The notes beneath the pieces are model-generated. The model was given only the letters and a program-made list of their open reading frames with translations, was not told the origin of the DNA and ran no database searches. From Ottelia alismoides (Eukaryota > Streptophyta > Magnoliopsida > Alismatales > Hydrocharitaceae), in the NCBI GenBank assembly GCA_037367405.1, contig JAZKJV010003256.1:1426001-1490000 (forward strand): 64,000 nucleotides of DNA, written 5' to 3'. Below, in pieces: positions 34,952 to 46,975 of the stretch (the stretch's first letter is position 1; the number at the start of each line of letters is the position of its first letter). Position numbers and translations under genes: made by a program.

Positions 34952-36379
34952 GAGAAAATGATCGAGAGAGCACGATAGTCAAGTCAAAAGATGTGAAAAG
35001 GCGCAAATGCACAGAAGGATCTAGTATGCATACAAGCAATCAAACACAAAACAAACCCCTAGTTCACCAACTTAACGCAATGTGAAGACCGTGAAGGTTC
35101 GGTCAATTATCTTGTTAATTTTTGGAGTTTGGTGAGAATACAATCTATCAGAGCGGTTTAAGCGAGCTGTTAGGAACTTAATGCTCCCAGGAGACTGTCC
35201 CAATCTCACAACTAGTTTTTCCCAGCCAGTATGGGTGCAGACCGTTTACCGGCTACCCGATCTGCCCACTATGCTAAGGAAATCTTGGACCGATTACCGA
35301 TTACCCGGTGCAATCCTCACTGGAGAACAACTAATCACAAGATAGTAGTCTAAAGAGAGTTCGGGCGTGGTTCTATCCAAGTGTGCGGGTCGCTCTCTTA
35401 TTGTAGATAAATCAAACAATGAGGGGGTTACTCTCCCAAAACAATGATTTTTCCTTACGTTTATTTTAGGGTTGAGTTTTCTTTTGCAGTCTTGAATTTT
35501 AGGCAATTATCACTTGATTTGAATTTTTTCAATGAATCGGCTACCGAATGTCCAATTTCTTTTTTAACTTATGTGAGTGAAAACAAGGAAGGAGATCGGA
35601 AATGCTAATGCACGATTAAGCACGTTGATGCATGTAGGGATTAGAGATGCGTACCTTGTCGCCAACACTCTACATGAAGTATGATCCACACAAAATTTAA
35701 ATACAGAAAAATAAACTATCCTATATGCAAATGCAAGTAAACCGTCCTAACAATAGCTTCTATTAACGGAAAAGAACAAGTTAATTTGACTAAGTCCAAG
35801 TACACTCTATTCTATATGTATAGAATTTCTTGTTTAGGATGTTTGGACCTAACTAATTACCTAGATCAAGTAAATTAATTAAAGCAATCAATAGGTAGTT
35901 CATGAAATCTACGGGAAACAAAGAAAAATAAGGCGATGAAAACAAAATCGGTGAGGTCCCCCAAGTGCACCGGCACTTGGATAAACAGTCCCCGCAACAA
36001 ATGAATGTCCCTTTACAAGTGTTCTAGATTTTAATAAAAGAAAGTCTATTCTTTTGCTTGGTCTCCTTCAATTCTTCTTCTCCTCCTCTTACGCTATCAT
36101 GTGGCTCGGTAAAGAATCAAGCTGCCTCCGCTTCTCTTGGGTGCTTTGGCTCTCCTAGGATTGACTCCTTTGCTCTGTGGGCCCTCGCAAGAAAAAGAAA
36201 AGAGAGAAGGAGTAAGAAACACAATTATCAAATATGAGCAAGAAAAATGAAAGAAATACAGTGTATATGAAAAATGGATTTATTGTGGAAAATATAAACA
36301 AATATGACAAACCAAGAATAACATGTCAAAAGAGAAACATAACAACCCTTGCTGTGCCTCTCTGGCAACAACACCATTT
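34952..36379 (-). other. 5' leader of element C
   Basis: Shares long segments with the leader of A: CAATCTATCAGAGCG near 35141 (A 42600), AGGAGACTGTCCC near 35188 (A 42649), the near-duplicate phrases ACCGTTTACCGGCTACC and ACCGATTACCGATTACC (35237, 35289), and AATGAGGGGGTTACTCTCCC near 35417 (also in F near 8827). Noncoding. A leader this long and conserved may hold packaging, dimerisation or translation signals, which is inference. Confidence 0.6.
36360..36376 (-). promoter_or_regulatory. Primer binding site of element C (tRNA-Asp type)
   Basis: The minus strand reads TGGTGTTGTTGCCAGAG, three bases from the LTR end at 36380. It is a C-to-T decayed form of TGGCGCCGTTGCCGGGG, complementary to the tRNA-Asp 3' end. 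Confidence 0.7.
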
Positions 36380-39300
36380 TGTTGGCATGTGATTTTCGAG
36401 TTTTTAATCAAGATATGAAAATAAATGCGCAGTTGTCGTTGCAACCCAAATATCCCACAACAAACAAATATTTTTTTCTTCTCAAGACACAAAATTAATT
36501 ACAAGAGAATAGTGAAGCAATATGAATTTTTGCTACTTATTTACCTGTATAGCAACAAGATCGAACTTGGGGAGGCTACAATTATTGAGGGTTATTCAAT
36601 TAATCGAAAAAATCAATAAAAAAAAAACGGAATATCAAATGCAAACTATCTTGGTTTTTTGTAAATTTTTTGTCTCTTTATTTTTTATTTTTTATTTCTA
36701 TTTTTCTATTTTCTGATTTTCAAATTTTTAATGATTTTAATTTTTGCAATTTTTTTATTTTCAAAAACAAGGAATAATATGCACAAGGGAAGAAATATGC
36801 ACACCACACTCTTTTTATATTTTCAAAATAGTCAGAAATGTCCAGAAAATTATAGAGAAAATATTTTTGGGGTTTAAAGGTTTTAAAATATTTTTGGGAA
36901 TTTTTGTAGAATTTTCAAGTATTTTTATATTCTTCTAAAAATCAAACAGTGGCAAAAATGATAAACAGTGCACAACGTGGAGTAATTTGCAACCTAAAAA
37001 TATTTTAAGTGCCCAAAACTCCTAGAGACTATTTTTATGCTAATATATAGACAAATATCTACAAACAAAAGTGAAATCACGATTTTTTGGATTTTTGTAG
37101 AATTTGCTATTATTTTTCTAAGATTTTTGATATTTTTTATTTTTTTTGGTTTTTGAAAAGAATTAATGCATGAAAATTGGATAGGAATTAAAATAAATAA
37201 AATAAAACTTATCTATTTTTTTGGAATTTTCAGAGTAATATTTAAAATTTTTTTTTATAAATTTTTGAATTTTAAGAAGAGAAAATGACACTGTTTTTTA
37301 TTTTTTAATAATAAAAAATGAAAATAAAATTCAATGAAATTTATACACAATGAAGAGAATACAACATGACTATACACAAATTTTTGTAGAATTTTTAGAG
37401 CAATGAAACATTTATTTCAATAAAAAGAACATGCAAAATAAATAGTCTGGATAATAGGGACTAAAATGTAAATACTCAATGTTTTCACATTAAATAAATA
37501 AAAGAAATAAAATGTAGAGTGGAGTTTGCAAATTATACAAGGAATCGCGTGCATCGCATGTGCTGTTCCTGGTAGGGGCCTTTTTGCAATTTCTGAAACC
37601 TCCAGTGGCTTTTATGCAATATACCCAAATGATTTTTTATTATTAAAAGCGTAGGGTTTTCTTCATTCCTCTTTCGTTCTCAAGCCTAGGGGGGCTCCTC
37701 CTTTTCTTCCTTCACAAGCAAAGGCGGTGATCGACATTGATCTTCGGAGGAGTGGCTGGCGATGGCAGATCAGGGAGCATTGGCGAGCTTCTTCGATGGA
37801 GGGCAGCGTGGATCGACTGCACTCTATGGATGAGGGCTGCTGGCTGCGGTGTTGATCGGTGACGAAGGTTCAACTGTAGGAGCGACACGATGCTTCTTTG
37901 ATGGTAGGTGAAGAGGATCGACAACGAGGGGGATCGGCGGTGAAGGGGCGAATTCAAGCTCCAGGCGGAGGAGCTCTGTGCGATGACAGAGGTGATGGCT
38001 CTTAGCAGCAAAGGCTGATGCCGGAGGGAGATATGGAAGGTGGTGATGGCGGGCTGGCCTCCAGGCGGCTGGGTTGAGGAAGATGCCGCGGTGGAAAGCT
38101 CCGGCTCGCATCGTTGAAGGGGTTGCGCTCGTGGGCGGCAAATGGCTAGAGGGCTCCGTGCGGGCGCGCGGACATGGACAGGCGACATAGGAGGCGGCGA
38201 CGACGGAGCTGCGGTGACGACATCAATTTTTTATCAACAGAAACACATGAAAAAAGTAGCTTTTTTTAATTTTTTAAACAGAAACTAGAAATATGTTTTT
38301 TTAGATTTTTTTATTTTCTATTTTTGTTATTTTTTATTTTATCCTGCAAAACAAATGATAAAAAAAGAACTATATATTTTTTATTTTTTATTTATAAACA
38401 AATGAGGACACGAGCATGACGACTTGGTCCTGATTATTTGAAATGCAAAAAATCAAATGGAGATGTGAATGGATGCGGATCCTTGCGATGTGGATCGAAT
38501 CCACATCTCTGACCACCGTACGTGACCGGAGTTGGAAGAAAACGTGTGGTAGAATAAGAAGGCAAATAGATCTAGATGTGAAGGTGAACAATCAGATCGG
38601 GCGTATCGGATCGTGATGATGGATTCTAAGATCTAGATAAAAAATGACGATGAAATTAACGGCGAAAAATTAAACTAAGATTAACCTAGATGAAAAACAA
38701 GAAAAAATATTGTATCTCACCTTAGGAGCGGAAAAAAATCGTGATCGCCTCGACGAAGGTCGACTCGCTGTCACCGGATGGCTCAGAGACTAGGCACCCC
38801 TCTGCGACAAGATGGCTCTTGGAGAATAGGCCTCGCTCACTAAATATTGATCAAGTTGAAATGAGGGAGAGGGAGCCATATTAATAGATAAAGAACGGAG
38901 TTTGAATTTTTGAACTTTTGAATGAAGATAAGAGATAAGAGAAAACAATTGAAATGATATGAAGTTAAAATTATTTACAAAAATTATTTTTTGTATTTTC
39001 GTCACTTTATTAAATTGAATAATAAATATTATTTTTTTATTTTTTGTGATGGTTATTTAAGAATATCCACTATATACATATACTATATACATATGGTACA
39101 TTATATACATTGTTACATAAGGACATTAGTTTTTTTTATTTTAAATTTTTTTATTTATTTTTAATATTTATTTTATTTTTATTTTAAATAATTAGTAAAA
39201 AATATTTACAAATACAATATGTACAAATAAATGGTAAAACTGCACAACCCACCCCAGAAAACTGACTTTTCAACTATAACTCCAAAAATTATGAAATCAC

Positions 39301-39864
39301 AACCATAAAGATGATTTAATTTAGAATACAATGGAAGTGAGTTTTGTTCAATTTGAGTTCATATGGAGCCGGAATTGGTCCTTCAATTATCGCTTAATGG
39401 CTTTTTCCAGACGTGGTTACTTTTATTCTATACATGATTTTATTTTGCAAATATTTTTATTATTTAGGACAATTTTTTATTTAGAAATTTATTTTGAACA
39501 TTATTTAGTTTGATATCAATTTATGTATAAATAAAATAGTGTAAGTATACAAATATTTACAACAAACACATTTATTTGGATTTTCTGATTAAGCACCCTA
39601 TCTCCCCCCTGCTTTAAACCTGGTCGATCAGGTCAAGTCTTGACCTTCTCTCGGGGTTTGGGTCAGCTTGTATCTATTAGATATATACATTCTTCTTTTC
39701 TTCTTTTTCTTTTCTTTATTTTTTCCTTTCTTTCTTTATTTATTTTAGGTTAAAATGGTAATAAATGTACACTATTTACACACGGATGCAAGTTAGTCGG
39801 AATATGGAGTTAGTATTATATATAGGTGTTTTATAATGGATTTTAAGCTAAAATAAATGAATAA
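36380..39864 (-). repeat. 5' LTR of element C (outer end missing)
   Basis: Matches 27535-31036 from TGTTGGCATG to GAATAA at 39864. The last 24 bases of the LTR, ending GATTCATCA, are lost. Its GC-rich island is at 37690-38220. Below the island lie the AT-rich blocks, above it the segment with ATATTGATCAAGTTGAAATGAG shared with the other copy. Confidence 0.85.
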
Positions 39865-42265
39865 CGAAACCTTTCCATTATTCATATTTTTGAATTTTGT
39901 TTTTCATTTTTTAGTATTTTACTAAAATTGTCCTCATGTACAAAACTGGACAACACAACAAAAGGAAAATTAGTGGCATCAGCACCACCGACGACATCTG
40001 AGCTCGGCATCAGCACCACACTCTGTCCTAGCATCTGGAGTCTTGGTATCATTAACACAACTATCTACATCTGGGACTACGACGGCCTCAGTACCATCAT
40101 CAGGATCAACATCCTTGGTGGCATCAGCACCACCATCATCATCATGATCAGCGACATCAACACTGCTTCCATCCTCGTCTGGCGCCTTGGAGTCTGCATC
40201 GGGCCGTCGCTCAGACGAGTCACCACCGGCTGGCATTCTATCGCTTCTTAGTGTCGCAAAATCAACATCAAGTATAGAAGAAGAAATGTCATCCAAAACA
40301 TCACTAGGAGTGTTAGTCTCTGTAAACTGTTTTTGCTCAGATTTTCTCTTCAGATTATTTGGGTTGGGTTCAATCTGAGCGGGTATGGTGGCATTGCCCA
40401 TTATAATCTCCCTCATTTCCTGTCGGAACTCATCCATCTCTCACCGGAAGGATGCCTGCTGATCAGAGAGTAATCGGGCTAGGTCATCAATGCTGGATTC
40501 TCATAGATTAGTGCATGAGAACCGGACAGGTTGACTCCCTGGAAATGAGGCTGAGTCTGTTGCTACTGTTGCTAGTAGTGAGGAGGAGGAGGAGGTTGAT
40601 AATACTGCTAAGGCAGCTGCCTCCACTGCAGTCCCTGGTAGTGGGGACGAGGACCTTGCTGCTGCTGTTGGTAGTGGTGGGAGTGCTGGTGCTACTGCTG
40701 GCTGCTTTGCCCTGCCTGAGCTGGAGGATGCTGTTGGGAAGAGGTGCCTCCAGTGGACCATCGAAAGCTGGGATGATCATGATGAATCCTGGGCTGAGGT
40801 TGGCATTGGGAGTATCAGATCCCATTGACTACCATCAACAGCTCCTGCCCGAGGTGTGGCGGGGGTAGGGCTGCCAATGGATGATCCGAGTGGTAGACCA
40901 CCATCTGAGTGTATGGAGATGGTGGTGACTGCTGGTAATGCTGGAGCTGCTGGACCAGCTCTACCTTGATATGGTGGACCTGGCAGTATGAGGCCGATGG
41001 TTGGGTGAAGCTGCTCCTTGGATCACTCCATGACCTAAGACGGGGTTGAGAATCTGTCCGTGCCTCATGGAGACACATGATCTGGGTCTTTAGGTTACTC
41101 AAGGTCTGGGCAAGCTCATCAAGCTTGTTGAGCTTATCCATTCCTTGGCTCTGCTTCTTCTCCATGATCTCGATGCAGTCCAACTTCTGACTGTTGATGC
41201 CCATGTCTGCAACTGAAGACTCGGCTAGTGCTGCTGCTGATAAAGAAGTGGATGGACCAATATCAAAGTGTGTAATCCTTTGAAATGAAGTCGCCTATGG
41301 GAGGGGCTTCCCCTGAGTATAGACGCGGGTCTGGGACATCACCGTATAGTTCTCTGCCATCTCCTCATAGATGGAACAAACCTAGTCTTCATCCTTGGCA
41401 AAATGGGACCCTCCATATGAGGCATTCACTAGCCCCTGCAACGCCGGTGTCAGCCCACAGAAAAAGCTCTAAACAAGGTTGGGCTTGGATATCTCATGAT
41501 GTGGACACCGGTCAATGATCTTTTTGAATTGATCCCAAGCCTCATGGAATTGCTTGTTTGGGATCATCGTGAAGTTGCTAATCATTGCTCACGCTGCATT
41601 GGTCTGGCCGAGTGGATAGTACTTGTTCAAGTACTCGGTCTGAAGCTGCTCACATGTAGTGACTACCCTCCCTAGGTGCTTCAGCTAGTAGGCTGCTCTA
41701 TCAACTAAGGAGAATAGGAAGGCAACCAACTTGATAGTGTCCTCATCCACAAGTCTGTTGTGGACAATGCTACAGATCAACTCAAACTCCTGTAGATGGA
41801 GATGGGGCTCCTTGGTTGCTAGCCCATGGAATCTGGGCAGTAGCTGAATCGTTTGGGGGTGAAGCTCGAAGTCGCCAAGGATCTCTGGCAGTTGGATCCA
41901 TCTATGGATGAGGATCGCACCAGGGTTGTGCAACTGACTCATCGTCTGTGCTGGCCTTGCTGGTTCTTGCTGGTCATCCTAGCGTCTGTCTCCTCCTCCA
42001 GCTCTGGGTATCTCTCCACCATATGGTCTCTGCAGCTCTGCTCGCCCAGCTCTCATCTGCGTCAGCTCTCATCTCACTTCGACCATGAAACTCCCTGGTC
42101 CCGAATCTGACACTGTATGGTCTCCAGGGAAGCAAGCAATGTGTTGCTGATGGCGACCATGTCTACATACAATGAAGTCTGTGGCTGCTCATCAGTCTTG
42201 TTCTCGCTAGTGGCCATCTCTCCGGTCTCTGCAAAGGCAAAAGACACTAACTCAGGTGCCGTCAA
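39865..42265 (-). pseudogene. gag of element A
   Basis: Structural capsid-type protein, broken by stops and shifts. From the 5' side: N-terminal helix near 42230-42080 (YVDMVAISNTLLASLETIQC), aligned with B's IHAIQAQLTEQ segment; 41942-41685 with WIQLPEILGDFELHPQTIQL and LPRFHGLATKEPHLHLQEFE; then in other frames the gag core NKYYPLG, ISNF, FHEAWDQFK and CPHHE near 41640-41480; a coiled-coil-like KLNKLDELAQTLSNLKTQ near 41110; a Gln/Pro-rich stretch; and an acidic tail ending near 39979. The acidic tail and following linker run to the C insertion point. No zinc knuckle was seen, as in many Athila gags. Confidence 0.8.
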
Positions 42266-43860
42266 ATGAATGAATAGCTGTGCTGGCCTCTTCTATGGTA
42301 CCTCAGGTAGAGAAGAAGGGTGGTCGAGGGGGAACAAGGTGGTAGTGAATCGGGTTTAAAGATCAGGTCTGAGCTCCCTCAAACCACCCTAGATGAATGG
42401 AGAGGAGTGTTAGAAAGCGGTGCTGCCAAAGGCAGCCTAAGGGACGTCCTTCCCATCATCGTGATGTGGGGATTTATGACGATTGGATCTGGAATGCAAA
42501 CAGTATGAGAAATCAAACCCCAAGTTCACCTACGCAACACGAGCTGATGACCGTAAAAGATCAGTCATTAATCCTGTCAAATTTTATTTAGGTGACAAAT
42601 CAATCTATCAGAGCGATTAAGCGAGCTGTTGGGAACCCAATACTCTTAGGAGACTGTCCCGAATCTCACAACTAGTTTTCCCAGCTAGTATGGGTGCGGA
42701 CCGTTTACTGGCTACCCAATCTGCCCAATCTGCTAAGGAAGTCCCATACCGATTACGGGCTACTCGGTGAATTCCTCACTAGAGAACAACTAATCATAAG
42801 ACCAGTAGTCTAAAGAGAGATCGGGTGTGATTCTATCCTAGTGTGCGAGACGCTCTCTCACTGCAGATAAACCAAACAAGGAGGGGGTGACTCTTCCCAA
42901 AATAAATACTTTTAAGTGAAGTGGATTTTAGGTCAAGTTTGCATTTGTAGTCCTGAATTTTATTTGTTTTCACTTTTTAGGTATTTTTCTGAATAAAAAA
43001 CAATGCCTAACAAATTATCTAATTTCCTTGGTTATTTTGAGTCCAATAAAACTGGGAGAAGGAAGATAGAAAAGCCGATGCACAATCAAACACTATTATG
43101 CATGCAGAAATAGAAATGCATACCTTGCTCCAGCATTTTACATGTAGGGTGATCCGCACATAAATTAAAATACAAGAATTAAACTACCTACATGATGCAT
43201 GAGGAAAACGCCCCTAGATGAGAAACTTCTATTGCGTGAAGAACAAGTAGCTAACTATCAGGAAGAGAGTCCAGTGTCTGGTCTTCGATGCCGATTGGTG
43301 CCCACACAATGGGTCCTGCCAGCGCTGTATACTGCCTCTCTCGACACATGGTCTCTAATCCCAATAAGTTAACTTTTTTTTTGTTTATTTTAGCTAAGTC
43401 CAATTACGTTCTATAGGAACAAATAAGAAATTAAGGGTTCAATCCGTAGCTAATTGCGAGCTCAATCAAGTAGAAGTCCTCAATCTAGGGGCCAAAACCT
43501 CGGGAATCAAATAGAAAATAAAAACATAAAATCTCGAAAAAGCTGTGGTGAGGTCCCTTGAGTGCACTGGCACTCGGCGAAATAGATCCGAGTCAACCAA
43601 GAGAGTCCAAGTGTCCAGAGTCTAAAATTATTACAATAATGGGTGCTTTTGGCAAAAATAAAATATTGATCTAATGTAACTGCCTTCTCTCCTCCTTTGC
43701 TCCTCCTCAGATGCGGTCTCCTTCAAAGCAATCATGGTCGTCCTTGGGTGGTTCCTCGCATAAAAAGTGAAACAAGAGAATGTTAGAACCAAATAGATAC
43801 AAAAATAATCAAAATGGAAACCCGACTACTAAGCCATGCTCCCCGGTAACGACACCAATC
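42266..43860 (-). other. 5' leader of element A
   Basis: Noncoding; conserved with C and F leaders (segments listed under C). It includes GGTGCCCACACAATGGGTCC near 43297 and ends at the primer site. The region 42320-42500 is open in some frames on the plus strand without similarity to anything recognised. Confidence 0.6.
43841..43857 (-). promoter_or_regulatory. Primer binding site of element A (tRNA-Asp type)
   Basis: The minus strand reads TGGTGTCGTTACCGGGG, differing at three C-to-T or G-to-A positions from the tRNA-Asp complement TGGCGCCGTTGCCGGGG. It is three bases from the LTR end at 43861. Confidence 0.8.
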
Positions 43861-46088
43861 TGATGAGAGGCTAAGTGACTAGGGTTAAGTATCAAAATAA
43901 AATAATGGTTATTGTGACCCAAATCACTCGGCTCGGTCAACGAGAAAAATAACCAGTAAAGAAGATCAAACAATCAAATGTAAAGGGTCTGCTATTTTAT
44001 TTACCTGGTATAGCAACCAGGGTCAAACACAAGGAACATGATTTAAAAAACTAATTAGTTAAACCTCGAAAAATATTTTTTAGTGGTTTTTAATTTTTCA
44101 AAATTTTAATTTTCTATAAAAGACAAAGAAGCATAAAAATAAATGAAAACAAACACAACACTCTTTTTGGATTTTTTTTAAAAAGCCAAAAATACTCAGA
44201 AAAATAAAGTAAAAATATTTTTAGGGTTTAAGGATTTTGATTGTTTTTGGTAATTTTTAGAGAACTTTCAAATGTTTTTATGAATTTATAAAAATCAAAC
44301 AGTGCCAAAAATGCAAAATAATGCACAACCAGGACCAATATGTAAATAAAAAATATTGAAAATGCCTAAAATCCTGGATGCCAATTTTATGATAAAATAG
44401 AAATAAAGAGGTACAAAAATGAACTGAAATCACAATTTTTAGATTTTTCCGTGATTTTATATGATTTCTATAAGTTTTTTGTTGTTTTGTGATTTTTAGG
44501 GTTTTTATAAGGAATCTTCAAACAAAATTTTTACTGGAGTTAGAACACAAGAAAAGATAAACATCAAAATTTTTGTGGGATTTTTAAAACATGTTTCGAA
44601 TTTTTATAATTTTATAAGGCAAACATGGCTCTTTTTGGTGGTTTTGGATTTTTTTATAATAGAAAACACTAGCAAATTAACCCATGAAAATCACCACAAA
44701 TATTACAAACTAGCAGAAGCTAGCAATAATTTTTAAGCAATTTTTAGAATTAATTTAATATTTATTAAATCCAATAAAATCCCAAGAGTTAAACACAATT
44801 TACAGGGACCTAAAAGCAAATATTTTATCTTCCTGGACCAAGCAATGACACGTTATAAAAGCATAGGGGTCAAATCTGCAATTGATCCAAGACAACCATG
44901 TGTCACACGTGATTCAGACTTACAGGGGCATAAATACAAATTTCAAAACATAACATTCATTCATTAATAACATAATAGTGCATGAGAAAAGTTGCAAATA
45001 ACCTAAAGAGCACGTGGGGACACACGTGACTCCAATTTGACAGAACTAAAATGCAAATTTAGAAAGTATAGTGTCCAAACTCTAAATATCTTCAACTACA
45101 CATTTTATTTAAAGGACTAAAGATAAATACTGAAACATGCAAGACCAAAATGAAATATACCCAGTGGACACGTGGCGCACGAGCGGAAGGCCTCTAACGT
45201 ATGGCTATGATGGATGCTCAGGCAGATCTTATGGTCTGGGGAATGTCGTAGACGCACGTGTCAGATGCGCTAGGGCTCTGATCTAACGGCTCTAAGGCTG
45301 CACATGTCGGGTGGCTTCTATCAGATGTGGAAAGCTACCCCAGATCGAATGGTAGAGAGATGCTGGTCGAACTTGCCCAGGGCGAACTTCAACTAAGTGA
45401 GGGAGGAGATCCGACACTCCAGTGAAGGCTCTGAGGAGCCCGACACAATCGTGAGAGTACTCTGCGTCTGGTGGAGGGCTCCCATGGAAAAGACAATGGT
45501 CAGATGTACGTGATGGTGAAGCTCCTCTAGGAGCTGCTCTGCTGGAGCAGCTGGGCCATCAAATGGGGCTCCCCGTGCGCACGAGCACCTGCAATGGGTA
45601 GACTGACTCGGAGGCGTAGCTCCGGTCGTGTTATTACATAAAAAGATAAAGGGAAGTGACTGTGGATAGCTTTATGGATCTCCGATGAAGGTGGGGGATG
45701 GAGACCCGACCTAATCCTCCTCCAATGAGCAGGATTCAGGTGGAGGTGCTGCGTAGAAAGATGCAGGGTGAGTCGAAGCGTCAATCTGTACGGATGAGTG
45801 TAGGTAACGTGCTTCAGACTAGTGGATGGTTACTAATGATACATGAGGCTACTAATGAACTCAGAAGCTCCAGGAGAAGGTGGATGGCTGGGTCTTGGCC
45901 TCAACCGAGCTGCGACAGGTTGGGAGGCTTCATGTGACGGAGCTATGGCTGCGTTGCGAGCTGCAAGCCTCTAGGCATCTCCAATGAATCCTAAGCTATA
46001 CTTCAGGTGGCTATCACTCCACTGAAGGTGGATAGGGGTCTTGGGTGGCGCGAGGGATGAGCTGGAGACCTGGAGGAGTAGATGAGAG

Positions 46089-46098
46089 CTTTTATATG
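46089..46098 (-). promoter_or_regulatory. TATA box in A 5' LTR
   Basis: The minus strand reads CATATAAAAG followed by CTCTCATC, conserved with the 3' LTR box at 20275-20284. The MULE is inserted about 400 bp upstream of it in the sense of transcription, so it would separate this box from the distal U3. Confidence 0.6.
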
Positions 46099-46496
46099 AT
46101 GCTTCTATAGTCCAGAAAGGTTGGAGCGTGGAGCAGAACCCTAGGGCGATCTGGGTATGCCTAGGGATCTACAAGGTTCATGGATCTTAGGGCCTTAATC
46201 GACTACAAGAACCGATGTAAATGGAGGTCTGAGTCGGGCATTAAAAAATGGAGAAAACACTCCGGCGAGGCACATGCGAACCCGACCCCGATTGGAAGAG
46301 GATGTTGACTGAGGTCAACGATCCTGCATGGACCAATGAGCATTCAAGATTTACAAAATGAAAGAAAATTAAGTTAAATTAGTAAATGATTTTAAATTAA
46401 AAGTTGTATAAAATAAAAAATGTTTATTACTTTATAAATTATTTTCTATGATTTTTATTTATTTTATGAAAATTAAAATAAGGTATATACAATATA

Positions 46497-46505
46497 TAAT
46501 ATTAT
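46497..46505. repeat. Target duplication of the Pack-MULE, left copy
   Basis: TAATATTAT at 46497-46505 is repeated at 47816-47824. Nine bases is the hallmark duplication of the Mutator superfamily. A's other LTR keeps the single unduplicated version (TAGTATTAT near 20684). Confidence 0.85.
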
Positions 46506-46635
46506 GGGTTTTTATCACTTGTGCCCCTCCGAGATATCGCAATTTCATTTATGCCCCTATCTTTTTGGTAATATCAGTTGTGCTCCTCACTTCTTTCTCC
46601 ATCATTTGTGCCCTTCTGTCAGATTGACCGTCAAA
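46506..46635 (+). repeat. Left terminal inverted repeat of the MULE
   Basis: Pairs with 47690-47815. It contains four TGCCCCT-like boxes at 46522, 46552, 46581 and 46609, i.e. every 28-30 bp, each preceded by an ATCA(C/G/T)TTG-type phrase. The right end mirrors this with GGGGCA boxes. Regular subterminal boxes are typical transposase contact sites; that role is inferred. Confidence 0.75.
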
Positions 46636-46763
46636 AAATTAAAATAACTATGGTTTATTCAAACCATGGTGTGGTTAAGAAGGGTATTATGGTCAGAATA
46701 AAATCAGGGGTGGATCTAGGGAGGAGGGGGCACAACATGGAGCTGGAGAGGTTGGGTCGGGGA

Positions 46764-46975
46764 AGAGGGGTAGAGCTGGGGAGGAGGTGCGGGCTGGGGA
46801 GGAGGTGCAGGGAGCTCAGGGCGGAGCTGAGAGGAGGTGCGAGCTGGGGAGGAGGCACGACGAGCTCGGGGCAGAACTGGGAGGAGGTGCGGGATGGGAG
46901 GAGGCGCGGGGAGCTCAGGACAGAGCTGGGAGGAGGTGCGGACTGGGGAGGAGGCGCGGGGAGCTCGAGAGAAGG
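46764..46975 (+). repeat. 50-bp minisatellite inside the MULE
   Basis: About four copies of a G-rich unit. The marker GAGCTC recurs at 46812, 46862, 46911 and 46961, i.e. every 49-50 bp, with GGGGAGGAGG and GGGAGGAGGTGCGG between. It makes long open frames on both strands because the unit lacks stop codons; these are not considered genes. Confidence 0.7.

Larger units (their letters stand above)
27535..39864 (-). mobile_element. Element C: Athila-derived element lacking RT and integrase
   Basis: 12.3 kb, inserted between gag and protease of A. Parts: 3' LTR 27535-31036, decayed polypurine tract, 3' block, inverted-repeat array, acidic linker, protease, gag-like linker, leader, primer site and 5' LTR 36380-39864. 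LTR copies agree at about nine of ten bases over the first 220 bp by eye. The left flank is GTAAC (27530-27534). On the right, the outer approximately 24 bp of the 5' LTR are missing, and the junction reads ATAAC at 39861-39865, so the duplication is probably partly deleted. Between protease and array there is no RT, RNase H or integrase, so C is non-autonomous. Confidence 0.85.

Noticed and set aside
40501..40868. Overlapping frames on both strands in gag of A
   Set aside because: Low-complexity Gln/Pro/Ser-rich gag segment with CTGCTG/GTGGTG-type repeats; only the minus-strand gag context is meaningful.
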